DNA from: Desulfosarcina alkanivorans
Lineage (GTDB): Bacteria > Desulfobacterota > Desulfobacteria > Desulfobacterales > Desulfosarcinaceae
Length of the DNA: 64,000 nucleotides
NCBI RefSeq assembly: GCF_009688945.1
Contig: NZ_AP021874.1
Span: 6,924,001 to 6,988,000, forward strand
Direction of reading: 5' to 3'
The notes under the pieces are model-generated. The model searched no databases, was not told the origin of the DNA, and worked only from the letters and a program-made list of their open reading frames with translations. The stretch's first letter is position 1, and each line of letters starts with the position of its first letter. This document shows, in pieces, positions 53,187 to 62,326 of the stretch. The position numbers and the translations under genes were made by a program.

Positions 53187-55814
53187 ATGATGGGACGCAT
53201 TCGAGAGTATTTGAAGCACCGGTTTTCCCGATCCCGGCCGACCCTTTCCGAGGAAGCGGCCGAGCAACTGCGGGTGGACTTCAAAGACCGATATCACCAC
53301 TTCAAGCTGCTGCTAAGCGCAAACAAGCACGCACTCGAGAAGATGGCCGAAATCGAAGGTGCCCTGCGGGGTGGGGGCGCCTTCGGCATGACCTTCGTCC
53401 GGTCGGTCTGTACCGAAGTCGCGGCTTCCGTAATGCGCATGATCCGTTATATGAAGATATTGGCGCCGGATAAATATCCGGAGCTATTACATCGCTTTAA
53501 AGCGATTCAGGAGGAGATCCTGACGCTTCTGGAAGCCTCCTTTCGTCCCCACGTCGATTCCGCCCTTGTTGTCCCCCTCAGCGTCATTGATCACACCTGG
53601 AGGGAGCAGACTGGTGGAAAGATGGCCAATCTGGGGGAACTTCATCGCCATACCCAGTTGATCGTCCCTGACGGCTTTGTGATCACCACCGCCGCCTATA
53701 TGCGGTTCATGGCCCATTCCGGTCTTCAGGATGAAATAGACCGCCTCCTCCAGGTAACCACCGCGGATGACACCGCCGGTCTGCTGGCCTTGAGTTCACG
53801 CATCCAACAGGTCGTGCGCAAAGCACCCATTCCCCCGGATCTTGCAAGTGCCATCGGTTTGGCCTGGAAGGCATTGGCGGCTCGACATGGCACCGGGTTC
53901 AGGATCGCACTGCGCAGCAGCAGCCTGTTTGAAGACAGTGAAGCCGTTGCTTTCGCGGGGCAGTTCAAGACGGAACTCAATATCTCTCAGGACCATCTCC
54001 TGACGTCTTATCGGGAAGTGGTGGCCAGCAAGTACAGCCTGCAGGCCTTGACCTATCGTCTCAGGCGAGGCATCCGGGACGAAGATTTAGCGGTCGCTGT
54101 GGGCGCCATGGTCATGGTGGACGCCGTGACCGGCGGTGTGGCCTATTCGGTCAATCCGGTGGACCCGGCGGACCGCAGCGTTCATATCGATGCGGCCTGG
54201 GGGCTGCCCAAGACAATCGTCGACGGATCGGCGGCCTTCGACAGCTTTACCGTGGACAGGTCTCCGGAGCCGCGCCTTTCCAGACAGACCATCAGACATA
54301 AGCGCGACCTTTTTGTCTGTAATCCGGAGGATGGCGTCTGCCAGATCGTCGCCGCTGGTGAAATGACGGACCGTCCTTGTCTGACCCCGGAACAGGCGGT
54401 CGCTGTCGCTAGGGTAACGCTGGATATTGAGGCCCACTACAGCCGCCCCCAGGACATTGAATGGGCATTGACCTCAGATGGCAGGGTCACCGTGCTGCAA
54501 TGCCGCCCCCTTTCCGTGTCGGCTGGGGAAGAGGGGGGGATGGAGCCCCCAGCCACTGTTACGGAGGCCGACGTTTTATTGGAGGGCGGCGTTACGGCCA
54601 GCCCGGGTGCCGGCAGCGGTCCCGTGTTTCTGGCCGACAGATACGCAGACGCGCCCAAGTTTCCGTCGGGTGCCGTGCTTGTGGTGCGCCAGGCGGCGCC
54701 TCATTGGGCAACGCTGATCGGTCGCGCAAGCGCCGTTGTTTCTGAACAAGGCGGTTTCGCAGGCCACCTGGCCAACGTGGCCCGGGAATTCGGTGTGCCC
54801 GCCCTTTTCGGCTGTGCGGATGCCATGGTGCGTCTTGCGGCCGATACAGAGGTGACTTTGGATGCCGATCGCCGGAAGGTTTACGCCGGGATAATCGAAG
54901 GGCTTCAGGCGCGGCCTCCCAAGGCGATCAATCCCATGGTAGACTCACCGGTATATCAGTTGCTTAAAAAACTCGACCGGCTGATCGTTCCCCTGAACCT
55001 TTTAGACCCGACCGCACGGGAATTTCATGCGAAGAACTGCCGGACCCTCCATGACATCACCCGGTTTCTGCATGAGAAATCCGTTCAGGAGATGTTCAAC
55101 TTCGGCAAGGATCACCAGTTTCCCGAGCGTTCCAGCAAACAACTCTTTTTCGAAGTGCCCATGCAGTGGTGGGTGCTCAACCTGGATGATGGCTTCAAAG
55201 AGGAAGTCGACGGGAAATATGTGCACCTGGAGAATATCGCCTCAGAGCCCATGCGGGCCTTTTGGGAAGGTTTTACGGCCATTCCCTGGGCGGGCCCACC
55301 CCCCATCGATCATCGGGGACTGGCTTCAGTACTCTTTCAGTCCACCGCCAACACAGCCCTCACCACGGGGCGCCAGAGCCGCTATGCCGAAAAGAATTAT
55401 TTCATGATCTCGCGCCATTACTGCAATCTAAGCTCCAGATTGGGCTATCACTTCGCAACGCTCGAAGCCCTGGTCAGCGAACGCGCGCCAGAAAACTACA
55501 TCACGTTTCAGTTCAAGGGGGGGGCGGCCGACATCGAGCGGCGCCTCAGGCGTGTGCATTTCATTGCCGAACTGCTGGAAAACTACGCTTTTCGTGTCAC
55601 GACGCAGGAGGACCACCTGACCGCCCGAATTGACAACGACGATTGCGAGTTCATGTATGAACGCCTGAAAATCCTCGGATATTTTTCACTGCATACCCGC
55701 CAGATCGACATGGTCATGAAAAACAGCGCACGAGTGAACGCGTTACGGAAAAAGATGCTTGCCGACATCGATGGCGAACTCCTCGACCCGGCATCTGCAG
55801 GTCAGCGCGACTGA
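53187..55814 (+). CDS. PEP-synthase/PPDK-like protein with ATP-grasp and phosphohistidine domains
   Basis: This 875-residue protein has a helical N-terminal region (about 1-120). An ATP-grasp PEP/pyruvate-binding domain (about 130-440) carries GGKMANLGELHR, FRIALRSSSLFEDSEAVAFA and MVMVDAVTGGVAYSVNP, with DIEWALTSDGRVTVLQCRPL closing it. A phosphohistidine swivel domain (about 480-570) has the catalytic His in VVSEQGGFAGHLANVAREFG. The C-terminal ~300 residues (FNFGKDHQFPERSSKQLFFE, HYCNLSSRLGYHFATLEALV) are not the PEP-binding TIM barrel of PpsA/PpdK, so the third substrate is unknown. It follows the TSUP pair and ends the cluster. It may supply or modify a phosphorylated metabolite or a partner protein (inference). 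Confidence 0.87.
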   Translation: MMGRIREYLKHRFSRSRPTLSEEAAEQLRVDFKDRYHHFKLLLSANKHALEKMAEIEGALRGGGAFGMTFVRSVCTEVAASVMRMIRYMKILAPDKYPELLHRFKAIQEEILTLLEASFRPHVDSALVVPLSVIDHTWREQTGGKMANLGELHRHTQLIVPDGFVITTAAYMRFMAHSGLQDEIDRLLQVTTADDTAGLLALSSRIQQVVRKAPIPPDLASAIGLAWKALAARHGTGFRIALRSSSLFEDSEAVAFAGQFKTELNISQDHLLTSYREVVASKYSLQALTYRLRRGIRDEDLAVAVGAMVMVDAVTGGVAYSVNPVDPADRSVHIDAAWGLPKTIVDGSAAFDSFTVDRSPEPRLSRQTIRHKRDLFVCNPEDGVCQIVAAGEMTDRPCLTPEQAVAVARVTLDIEAHYSRPQDIEWALTSDGRVTVLQCRPLSVSAGEEGGMEPPATVTEADVLLEGGVTASPGAGSGPVFLADRYADAPKFPSGAVLVVRQAAPHWATLIGRASAVVSEQGGFAGHLANVAREFGVPALFGCADAMVRLAADTEVTLDADRRKVYAGIIEGLQARPPKAINPMVDSPVYQLLKKLDRLIVPLNLLDPTAREFHAKNCRTLHDITRFLHEKSVQEMFNFGKDHQFPERSSKQLFFEVPMQWWVLNLDDGFKEEVDGKYVHLENIASEPMRAFWEGFTAIPWAGPPPIDHRGLASVLFQSTANTALTTGRQSRYAEKNYFMISRHYCNLSSRLGYHFATLEALVSERAPENYITFQFKGGAADIERRLRRVHFIAELLENYAFRVTTQEDHLTARIDNDDCEFMYERLKILGYFSLHTRQIDMVMKNSARVNALRKKMLADIDGELLDPASAGQRD

Positions 55815-55856
55815 CTGGCCGGCAGCCCTTCGAATTTTGCCAGCGATATTATCGTC

Positions 55857-56915
55857 CTACACTGGCCAGATGTCACCCATCCTGAAGCCTTCCGGAAATG
55901 GATCTGATGGGTCGAGGACGTAGGTGTTGAATCCGGTTATCCACGACTGCCCGCTCAAGGTAGGCACAACAGCTTTAAAATGCCCGACTTTGGTTTCTCT
56001 GATCAATCTGCCCGTAAAAATGGTTCCCAGCAAGCCTTCATGTTTGAAGTCTTGGTTAAGTTGAAGTTCACCTTTGGCATATAGCGCCGCCATTTTAGCG
56101 CATGTTCCCGTTCCGCAGGGACACCGGTCCAGTGCACCCGTCCAGGTTTCTGGTTTGTCCCAATTTAATGGACCGGTTGCTACCGTTACTGCATTTTTTA
56201 AATCCCTTTCAGGGCGGGTTGGCGGGCCAGAAATCAGCGAAATAGTCACATTCTTGAAATCGGGATTTTCCGGATGCACTACTGGTATTTGTTCGGCAGC
56301 GGCGGCGGTCAACCTGGAAGAAATATTCCTAATGCGCCGTCCATTTTGAACATCCAATGTTAATCCGTCAAATTGATTGGCGTCGGCAATAACATAGAAC
56401 ATGCCACCCCATGCAACATCAACGGTCACCTTGCCCAGCCCTTTCACATCAATTTCGACATCCGAGCGGATTGAAAATGCAGGTACATTCTCAAAAGTTA
56501 CATTGACCACTTTGCCATCAATGCAATCGGCTTTGATGTCAATGAGTCCCGCAGGAGATTCAAGCGTCAATTCGGTAACTGGTTCCTGCATTGGCAATAT
56601 ACCGGTCTCTAAGAGGACCGTGGCCACCGATATCGTATTGCCACCGGACATGGGGGGATATTCGGTCTGTTCCATGACGATGAATCCGGCATCGGCTTCC
56701 GGATGGCAGGGGGGAACGATAAGGTTGCAGCACACGGCCGGATACCCGCGCGGTTCCCGGAGCATCATCAGACGCAGGTCGTCCCCTTCGGTTTCCAGCC
56801 ATCTCATTTTCTCAAGAACGGTTGCTCCGGGGATATGCGGTACGCCGCCGGTGATGACGCGCATGGGTTCTCCGGCATGGGTGTCTACTGCGGTGATCAT
56901 TTTCTTGAATGTCAT
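55857..56915 (-). CDS. proline racemase-family protein, Ser variant (hydroxyproline dehydratase-like)
   Basis: This 352-residue enzyme shows the family fold, but the first catalytic Cys position reads TEYPPMSGGNTISVATVLLE, with Ser and Gly-Gly-Asn instead of CGHGT. The second Cys is kept in DRCPCGTGTCAKMAALYAKG. In this family Ser or Thr at the first position marks trans-3-hydroxy-L-proline dehydratases, while two Cys mark racemases and epimerases. A dehydratase activity giving pyrroline-2-carboxylate is therefore likely, though not certain. The downstream neighbour in the operon is an ornithine cyclodeaminase-family reductase, which would reduce pyrroline-2-carboxylate to proline. Confidence 0.85.
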   Translation of the reverse strand: MTFKKMITAVDTHAGEPMRVITGGVPHIPGATVLEKMRWLETEGDDLRLMMLREPRGYPAVCCNLIVPPCHPEADAGFIVMEQTEYPPMSGGNTISVATVLLETGILPMQEPVTELTLESPAGLIDIKADCIDGKVVNVTFENVPAFSIRSDVEIDVKGLGKVTVDVAWGGMFYVIADANQFDGLTLDVQNGRRIRNISSRLTAAAAEQIPVVHPENPDFKNVTISLISGPPTRPERDLKNAVTVATGPLNWDKPETWTGALDRCPCGTGTCAKMAALYAKGELQLNQDFKHEGLLGTIFTGRLIRETKVGHFKAVVPTLSGQSWITGFNTYVLDPSDPFPEGFRMGDIWPV

Positions 56916-56924
56916 GCTGTGTCC

Positions 56925-57924
56925 TTATTGCTCGGAATCACGGGATGAGAAAGCGACATCTTGGCCGAACCCTTTTGACAGGCACGCTTCATGGGCAAAC
57001 AGCGCCAGGGCCATGTCGAGCACCGAGAAGCCAACACTTTCATAGATCGTGATATCTTTTTCGGACTTACGGCCGGGGATTTCCCCTGACATGATACGAT
57101 CCAGAGCCGCGACGACGTCCTTATTCGCCAGGCAGGCCAGATCTCCCGACGCGTTCAATGTATCTCGGGGGACGTCGGTCACGATACGGTCCGCCCGGTT
57201 GACGGTTTTCTCATCCAGTTCCTGCATATCCAAATTGTAGGATCCCATGGCGTTGATATGGCATCCCGGAGACAGATCATCACCATCGAGCACCGGTTTG
57301 CGACTGGTGGTGCAGGTGCATACAATCTGTGCATCCCGGACACAGCCCCGGCTTGATTCGGCCACCAGGCATTCCACGTCGAGTACTTCTTGCGCATATG
57401 TTGCAAACACCCTGGCCTGGCGCGGGTTCAAATCGAAAATATTGACCCGTTCGATCTTCATCACCCTGCAAATGGCTGCCAGGACCGGTCGTGAAAGGAC
57501 GCCGCTGCCGATAATACCCACCACCCGTGTATCGGGCCGCGCCAGATGCCTGGCGGCAATGGCCGCGGCAACGCCGGTTTTGATGCTGGTCATCTCCATA
57601 AAATCCATGACGGCCCGGGGCTGGCCGGTAACATTGCTGTACAGAAAATATTGGCTGAGCACGGTAGGCAGCCCCCGACCGGCATTTTCCGAAAACGTCG
57701 TGGCCTGCTTGAATCCGTAGTATTGTTTGCGGATATGGGTTGCCGGTAAAACAAGGGAGGTGTCGCCGGGTTTTCCGCAGGGCGCCATCAGCCGGCCTCC
57801 GAGGGCGATATCGCCTCGATTGTAATCCATGAAGGCCTGTTCGAGGGCCCCGATGGCGTCATCAAGGGTGACCGCGCGGGACAAATCCTCTGCCGAGTAA
57901 AATCGAATTTTTTTGCTCCATCAT
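56925..57924 (-). CDS. ornithine cyclodeaminase/mu-crystallin family protein, with a frameshift near the start
   Basis: The main frame runs from TTG 57884 (319 residues) and covers the NAD(P)-binding motif VVGIIGSGVLSRPVLAAICR, YGFKQATTFSENAGRGLPTV and MEMTSIKTGVAAAIAARHLA. Family members begin about a dozen residues earlier with 'xxxIRFYSAEDLxRAVxLDDA'. That sequence (KIRFYSAEDLS) is present upstream but joins a start (ATG 57921/57924, MEQK) only if one A is removed from the seven-A run at 57909-57915. Either the gene is frameshifted or the run is misread. Many relatives are Delta1-pyrroline-2-carboxylate reductases. Pairing with the hydroxyproline dehydratase-like gene supports that role. 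Coordinates include the restored start. Confidence 0.8.
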
Positions 57925-57938
57925 TTCGGTAGAACGTC

Positions 57939-58908
57939 TCAGGCGGACCCCAGCGTGCGGCACAGTTGCGGAAGCTCAGGGAGATAAATGGCACCGTGAT
58001 GCGTCCGGTTCTGGTTGTTGTAGCCGCTTCCCATCCGCTGGCAGTTGTTCATGAAGTAGGAGGAAAGATGATGCCTGCGGATCGTGTTCTCCCCATGGAG
58101 AATGCTCAGACTGGATTTCAGGGTGTGTTCCAGTTTTCTGACGTTTCCCGGCCAGCTATAGCGGTTGAACATCTCATCGACCGCTTCGGAAACATCCACC
58201 CGGTGGTGCCGGGACCGATCCGCCCACTGGTCTAAAAAATACCGGCACAGCAGCGGGATGTCGGCACAGTTGATGGGAATAAACGGGTTTTTCCGCCTGG
58301 CCGATGAATGGTGGATGGATTGGGCGAAAAGCTCTTTGCCTCAGCCGGTTTCGGCCCAGATCAGGGCCGATAAGTCGGTCTGGCTGTTGGACTTTGCATA
58401 GGCGACCGCATTTTTAAACTGAGGGTCTTCACCCACAAGCGAATCGAAGGTGTAGTGTTCCCTTTTACCGGCCGGGCGTTTGTCCGGCGGCGGTGGCTCC
58501 CGGCATTCGTATTTCTCGATCAACCGCTGGCTGATCTGCAGATTCAGTGAAAAATGGATCACCCCCTCCACTTTCCCATGAGAATACAGCGGAAACGTCG
58601 AGCAGAGCGAGTTGACAAGTTGGTTTTTATGGGAGTAGTAGAGGATCGTCTTTTTGATGATCGGCTTGCCGCTTTTGATCGTCCGAATGGAAATATGCCG
58701 TTCCTTTTCCATGGGATAAAAATCGACCATATTTTTTGCCGATAATAGCCACATCCTGCAATTCATCGGTTCGGATCAGAAGGCGGTTGATGTAAAGCAC
58801 GACGCCGTCTTTATCCATAATCATGATGCCCAGCAAAGAGTTATCCCATATCTGGCGGTACGCCGGGGATAGAACCGTCTCCAAGTTGAGGTCTTTATCA
58901 CGCAGCAC
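57939..58908 (-). pseudogene. PAS/sigma-54 activator, multiply inactivated
   Basis: Pieces of one regulator are in order on the minus strand. A PAS domain (SLLGIMIMDKDGVVLYINRL) shifts frame at the six-A run near 58742. Deleting one A continues the domain as IGKNMVDFYPMEKERHISIR. The AAA+ domain starts SLVGEDPQFKNAVAYAKS, but Walker A reads AETG-TGA-GKELF, with a stop codon at 58341. After PFIPINCADIP the sequence jumps to LLCRYFLDQWADRS, omitting roughly 150 residues that include GAFTGA and Walker B. RYSWPGNVRKLEHTLKSSLS remains at the end. It lies just upstream of the proline racemase operon and probably once regulated it. Confidence 0.85.
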
Positions 58909-59165
58909 GCATCCTTATCAGGCAGGGTCCCGATTCGTCGACCAACGGGCCAATCGTACCAGATTTTTTATTCATGATATAGTGACAGCGGGGAAAATCT
59001 GAATGGGGTGCCGCTGGCAACCGGCCTTATCCCTTCGCTCTGTTCCATCGTTTCATCCGGCGAATGGGCGACGCAATTGGCAGGCAGTTGGGTGTGGGTT
59101 GAAAAAAAAGGGTCGGTGCCGGTACAAACCGGTGACCAGAGGCCGCTTTCGGCGATTAGAATAAG

Positions 59166-60392
59166 ATGAATAAAGGATTTCCTGAACAGATGAAACGCGG
59201 TCCGGGATACCGGGAATTTGTCACCCTGATGGCGGTCATGATATCCATAACGGCCCTGTCCATCGATATGATGTTGCCGGCGCTGCCGGAGATCGGCAGG
59301 GATCTTCGTGTGGGGCACGCCAACGATGTCCAGCTCGTTGTTACCGTATTGCTGTTCGGCATGGGAATCGGTCAGCTGGTGTTCGGCCCCCTTGCGGATT
59401 CATTCGGCAGAAAACCCGTCATTCTTACCGGTTTTGTCATTTTTATCATGGGATGCTGGTTGTCTGTCTTTTCCAGCCGATTTGAGGTGATGGTGATCGG
59501 GAGAATGATTCAGGGCATTGGTACGGGCGGACCACGAACGGCAATCCTTGCCCTTGTCAGAGACCAGTACGGCGGTCGGGCCATGGCCCGCATCATGTCC
59601 GTTGTGATGGCGATTTTTATCGTTGTACCGGCCATCGCACCGGCTGTGGGACAGGCCGTCTTGCTGACAATGGGGTGGCGGGCCATTTTCGGTGTTTTGA
59701 TGATTCAGGGGTTTGTCGCTTTGACGTGGTTTGCCGTCAGGCAGCCGGAGACGCTTTCCCGGGACGATCGCATTCCCTTTTCCGGCAGTCGAATTCTGGA
59801 TGCTGTCCTCGGCGTGTGCAAAAATCGCCGCTCCATGGGGTACACCCTCGCTTCGGGGTTCATCGCCGGCGCGCTTATGTCGTATCTGAGCAGCGCACAG
59901 CAACTCTTCCAGGAGGTGTACGGTCTGGGCAGGGAATTTCCCATCTACATGGCCGTTCTGGCGCTCTTCGTGGGCGGGGCCTCCTTCGTGAATTCCCGCA
60001 TCGTCATGCGATTCGGAATGCGGGCGCTGTCCCACCGGGCGGTTCTGTTATTTATCGTTCTGACGACGATGTTTCTCGCGGCCACCTGTCAGATGGGCGG
60101 TCGACCACCGCTATGGCTGATGATGGCCTTTTTCGCACCGTCGTTTTTCTGCATGGGAATACTCTTTGGAAATTTGAGTGCCATCGCCATGGATCCGTTG
60201 AAGCATATGGCAGGCATCGGTGCAGCGATTGTCGGATCGTTGTCCAATTTCATCTCTTCCTCATCGGGTGCACTGGTCGGAAGATGCTATGACGGCTCTG
60301 CGCTTCCGCTTGCCTGTGGATTGGTTATTCTGGGGATTTTAACGGCAATCGCCATGCGATGGTCGGAAAAGCCCCCGGTGGTGAAAAGATAA
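59166..60392 (+). CDS. Bcr/CflA-type multidrug efflux MFS transporter
   Basis: This 408-residue inner-membrane protein has twelve predicted TM segments. Signature motifs are SIDMMLPALPEIGRDL (first helix of the Bcr/CflA family), MGIGQLVFGPLADSFGRKPV (the MFS A motif) and RMIQGIGTGGPRTAILALVR with motif C-like VPAIAPAVGQAVL. The family exports drugs or sulfonamides. Natural substrates are unknown. It is preceded by about 255 nt without a gene and followed by the leader of the bzaF riboswitch. Confidence 0.88.
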   Translation: MNKGFPEQMKRGPGYREFVTLMAVMISITALSIDMMLPALPEIGRDLRVGHANDVQLVVTVLLFGMGIGQLVFGPLADSFGRKPVILTGFVIFIMGCWLSVFSSRFEVMVIGRMIQGIGTGGPRTAILALVRDQYGGRAMARIMSVVMAIFIVVPAIAPAVGQAVLLTMGWRAIFGVLMIQGFVALTWFAVRQPETLSRDDRIPFSGSRILDAVLGVCKNRRSMGYTLASGFIAGALMSYLSSAQQLFQEVYGLGREFPIYMAVLALFVGGASFVNSRIVMRFGMRALSHRAVLLFIVLTTMFLAATCQMGGRPPLWLMMAFFAPSFFCMGILFGNLSAIAMDPLKHMAGIGAAIVGSLSNFISSSSGALVGRCYDGSALPLACGLVILGILTAIAMRWSEKPPVVKR

Positions 60393-60484
60393 TCTTGCCA
60401 ATGGTCAAAACGAGCCGGATCGTATGGCGTTCGATAGGGGGCATGAATTGGGGTGACATCTGCGGCCGTCAGGGAAAAAATCCA

Positions 60485-60513
60485 TTGACAGCCGGCACCG
60501 CTTCTTTTAAACC
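60485..60513 (+). promoter_or_regulatory. candidate promoter of the bzaF riboswitch
   Basis: TTGACA at 60485-60490 is followed after 17 nt by TAAACC at 60508-60513. The aptamer starts about 20 nt beyond. The -35 matches the consensus, the -10 is weaker. It parallels the TTGACA promoter of the first riboswitch at 21642. Confidence 0.5.
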
Positions 60514-60529
60514 ATGGCCACAATTGGCT

Positions 60530-60725
60530 GTTGAACCTTTCGGTGCCCGCATTCCACATGGAGTGCAAGGGATAATAGGGAACCCGGTGTGATTCCGGGG
60601 CGAACCCGTCGCTGTGAGCGGGGACGAAGGCCGCCAGAACCACTGTGCCGCGAATGTTTTTTTCGAAACGGCACGGGAAGGGGCGGCCGGTAGGACGATC
60701 CGCGAGTCAGAAAACCTGCCGCAAG
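60530..60725 (+). ncRNA. cobalamin riboswitch upstream of bzaF
   Basis: The aptamer elements appear in order: AATAGGGAACCCGGTGTGAT with TCCGGGGCGAACCCGTCGCT and GTGAGCGGGGAC (B12-box core), then CCACTGTG, GGGAAGGGGCGGCC and GAGTCAGAAAACCTGCC. An intrinsic terminator follows at 60750-60792, before the bzaF start. Its presence upstream of a ThiC-like gene, instead of a TPP riboswitch, marks that gene as a cobamide lower-ligand enzyme rather than thiamin ThiC. Confidence 0.92.
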
Positions 60726-60749
60726 GAGGTCCGTCTTGGTGGTGATGGC

Positions 60750-60792
60750 AAAACCCCAGGCTGAAAATTTATTTTTCGGCACGGGGTTTTTT
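60750..60792 (+). terminator. intrinsic terminator, expression platform of the bzaF riboswitch
   Basis: A nested stem is formed by AAACCCC with GGGGTTT and, inside it, GGCTGAAAA with TTTTTCGGC around a TTTA loop. It ends in TTTTTT. It lies 25 nt after the aptamer and 50 nt before the bzaF ATG. Confidence 0.8.
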
Positions 60793-60843
60793 AGTTTGGC
60801 CGAAGATGCCGGCTTCCCCGTCCCGAACCCAAAGGGAATACCT

Positions 60844-62157
60844 ATGAAGACTCAGATTGAACTGGCAAGGGAAGGGATCACTACCGAACAGATGCAGACC
60901 GTTGCCGACGACGAGAACATGGACGCGGCCATGATCAGGGACTGCGTGGCCAAAGGGCAGATCGTCATTCCCAACAACCCCTTTCGCAAGGGGCAGAAAG
61001 TGGTGGGCATCGGCCGGGGCCTGAGCACCAAGGTGAATGCCTCCATCGGGACGTCGTCGGACATCTGCGATATCGACATGGAGGTGAGAAAAGCGCTGGC
61101 CGCCGAACAGGAGGGTGCCGATACCCTCATGGAACTGTCCGCCGGCGGCGACCTGGACGCCGTGCGCCGGGCCGTGCTGGCCGCCACCACCCGTCCGGTG
61201 GGAAACGTTCCCCTCTATCAGGCCTTCAAGGAAACGACCCGCAAGTACCAGAATCCGGCCCGGCTGGATCCGGAGTATCTGTTCGACCTCATCGAGCAGC
61301 AGCTGGCCGACGGGCTCAGCTTTATGGCCATCCACTGCGGTATCAACCAGTACACCATCCGGCGGTTGAGAAAACAGGGGTTCCGATACGGCGGCCTGGC
61401 CTCCAAGGGGGGCACCTTCATGGTGGCCTGGATGGACATGAACAAAAAGGAAAATCCCCTTTATGAGCAATTCGACCGGGTGTGCGGCCTGATGAAAAAA
61501 TACGACGCCGTGCTTTCCCTGGGCAACGGCATCCGGGCCGGCGCCATTCACGACAGCCACGACCGTGCCCAGATGGCGGAGATGATCATCAACTGCGAAC
61601 TGGCCGAGATCGGCCGGGAGATGGGCTGCCAGACCATGGTGGAAGGCCCGGGGCATGTGCCCATGGACGAGATCGCCGGCAATATCATGCTGGAAAAGCG
61701 CATGAGCGGACACGCCCCCTATTACGTGCTGGGACCGATCCCGTCGGATGTCGGGGCCGGCTACGACCACGTGACCGCTGCCATCGGCGCGGCGAACTCG
61801 GCCCGGCACGGCGCCGATCTGATCTGCTATATCACCCCGGCCGAACACCTGGCCCTGCCCACGGAGGACGATGTTCGCGAAGGCGTGCGCGTCACCCGTC
61901 TGGCCGTGCATATCGGCGATCTGAGCAAATACCCCGAGCGGCGGGACAGGGACAAGCAGGCCGCCATGGCCAGGCGGGACATGCGCTGGGACGATCTGCA
62001 GGAACTGCTGCTGTTCCCGGAGGTGGCCCGGTCCATCCGCGACAGCCGCCGGCCGGAAGTGTCGGAAACCTGCACCATGTGCGGTGACTTCTGTGCCATG
62101 AAAAAAGGCATGGAAGTTTTTAACCAGGATATCAGCGGAGACAAGATATCCTCGTGA
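60844..62157 (+). CDS. bzaF: 5-hydroxybenzimidazole synthase BzaF (ThiC paralogue)
   Basis: This 437-residue radical SAM enzyme of the ThiC/Bza family starts at ATG 60844 (AAAGGGA upstream). The C-terminal cluster motif CTMCGDFCAMKKG (CX2CX4C) binds the [4Fe-4S]. Core segments are KVNASIGTSSDICDIDMEVR, GNVPLYQAF, VEGPGHVPMDEIAGNI and VLGPIPSDVGAGYDHVTAAI. BzaF converts aminoimidazole ribotide to 5-hydroxybenzimidazole in the oxygen-free route to cobamide lower ligands. ThiC makes the thiamin pyrimidine from the same substrate. The choice of BzaF rests on the upstream cobalamin riboswitch and the downstream cobT. ThiC is the alternative on sequence alone. Confidence 0.85.
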   Translation: MKTQIELAREGITTEQMQTVADDENMDAAMIRDCVAKGQIVIPNNPFRKGQKVVGIGRGLSTKVNASIGTSSDICDIDMEVRKALAAEQEGADTLMELSAGGDLDAVRRAVLAATTRPVGNVPLYQAFKETTRKYQNPARLDPEYLFDLIEQQLADGLSFMAIHCGINQYTIRRLRKQGFRYGGLASKGGTFMVAWMDMNKKENPLYEQFDRVCGLMKKYDAVLSLGNGIRAGAIHDSHDRAQMAEMIINCELAEIGREMGCQTMVEGPGHVPMDEIAGNIMLEKRMSGHAPYYVLGPIPSDVGAGYDHVTAAIGAANSARHGADLICYITPAEHLALPTEDDVREGVRVTRLAVHIGDLSKYPERRDRDKQAAMARRDMRWDDLQELLLFPEVARSIRDSRRPEVSETCTMCGDFCAMKKGMEVFNQDISGDKISS

Positions 62158-62326
62158 AGGGGCATTGATCGCCCCGGGCCGTCGTTCCCGCCATGACGAA
62201 ATCTTCAACGCCGCGCAGCGGCGCCTCCGGTTTCGTCATCGCCGGGTCCCTGGCGGGTCGCAGGTTCCGATCAGCGGAGACCCAACATCTGCCATTTCAC
62301 CACAACCATTCGATACTGGAGGCATC

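Noticed and set aside
58330..58345. In-frame TGA inside Walker A of the sigma-54 regulator as a selenocysteine codon (SelA is present in the window)
   Set aside because: The position normally holds Thr or Ser of the P-loop, no SECIS-like hairpin was seen just after it, and the same gene has a frameshift and a large deletion, so a nonsense mutation is far more likely.
60769..62208. Long minus-strand open frame (479 codons) opposite bzaF
   Set aside because: Shadow of bzaF. The His/Gly/Gln-rich product has no recognisable domain, and the plus-strand protein has the radical SAM Cys motif.
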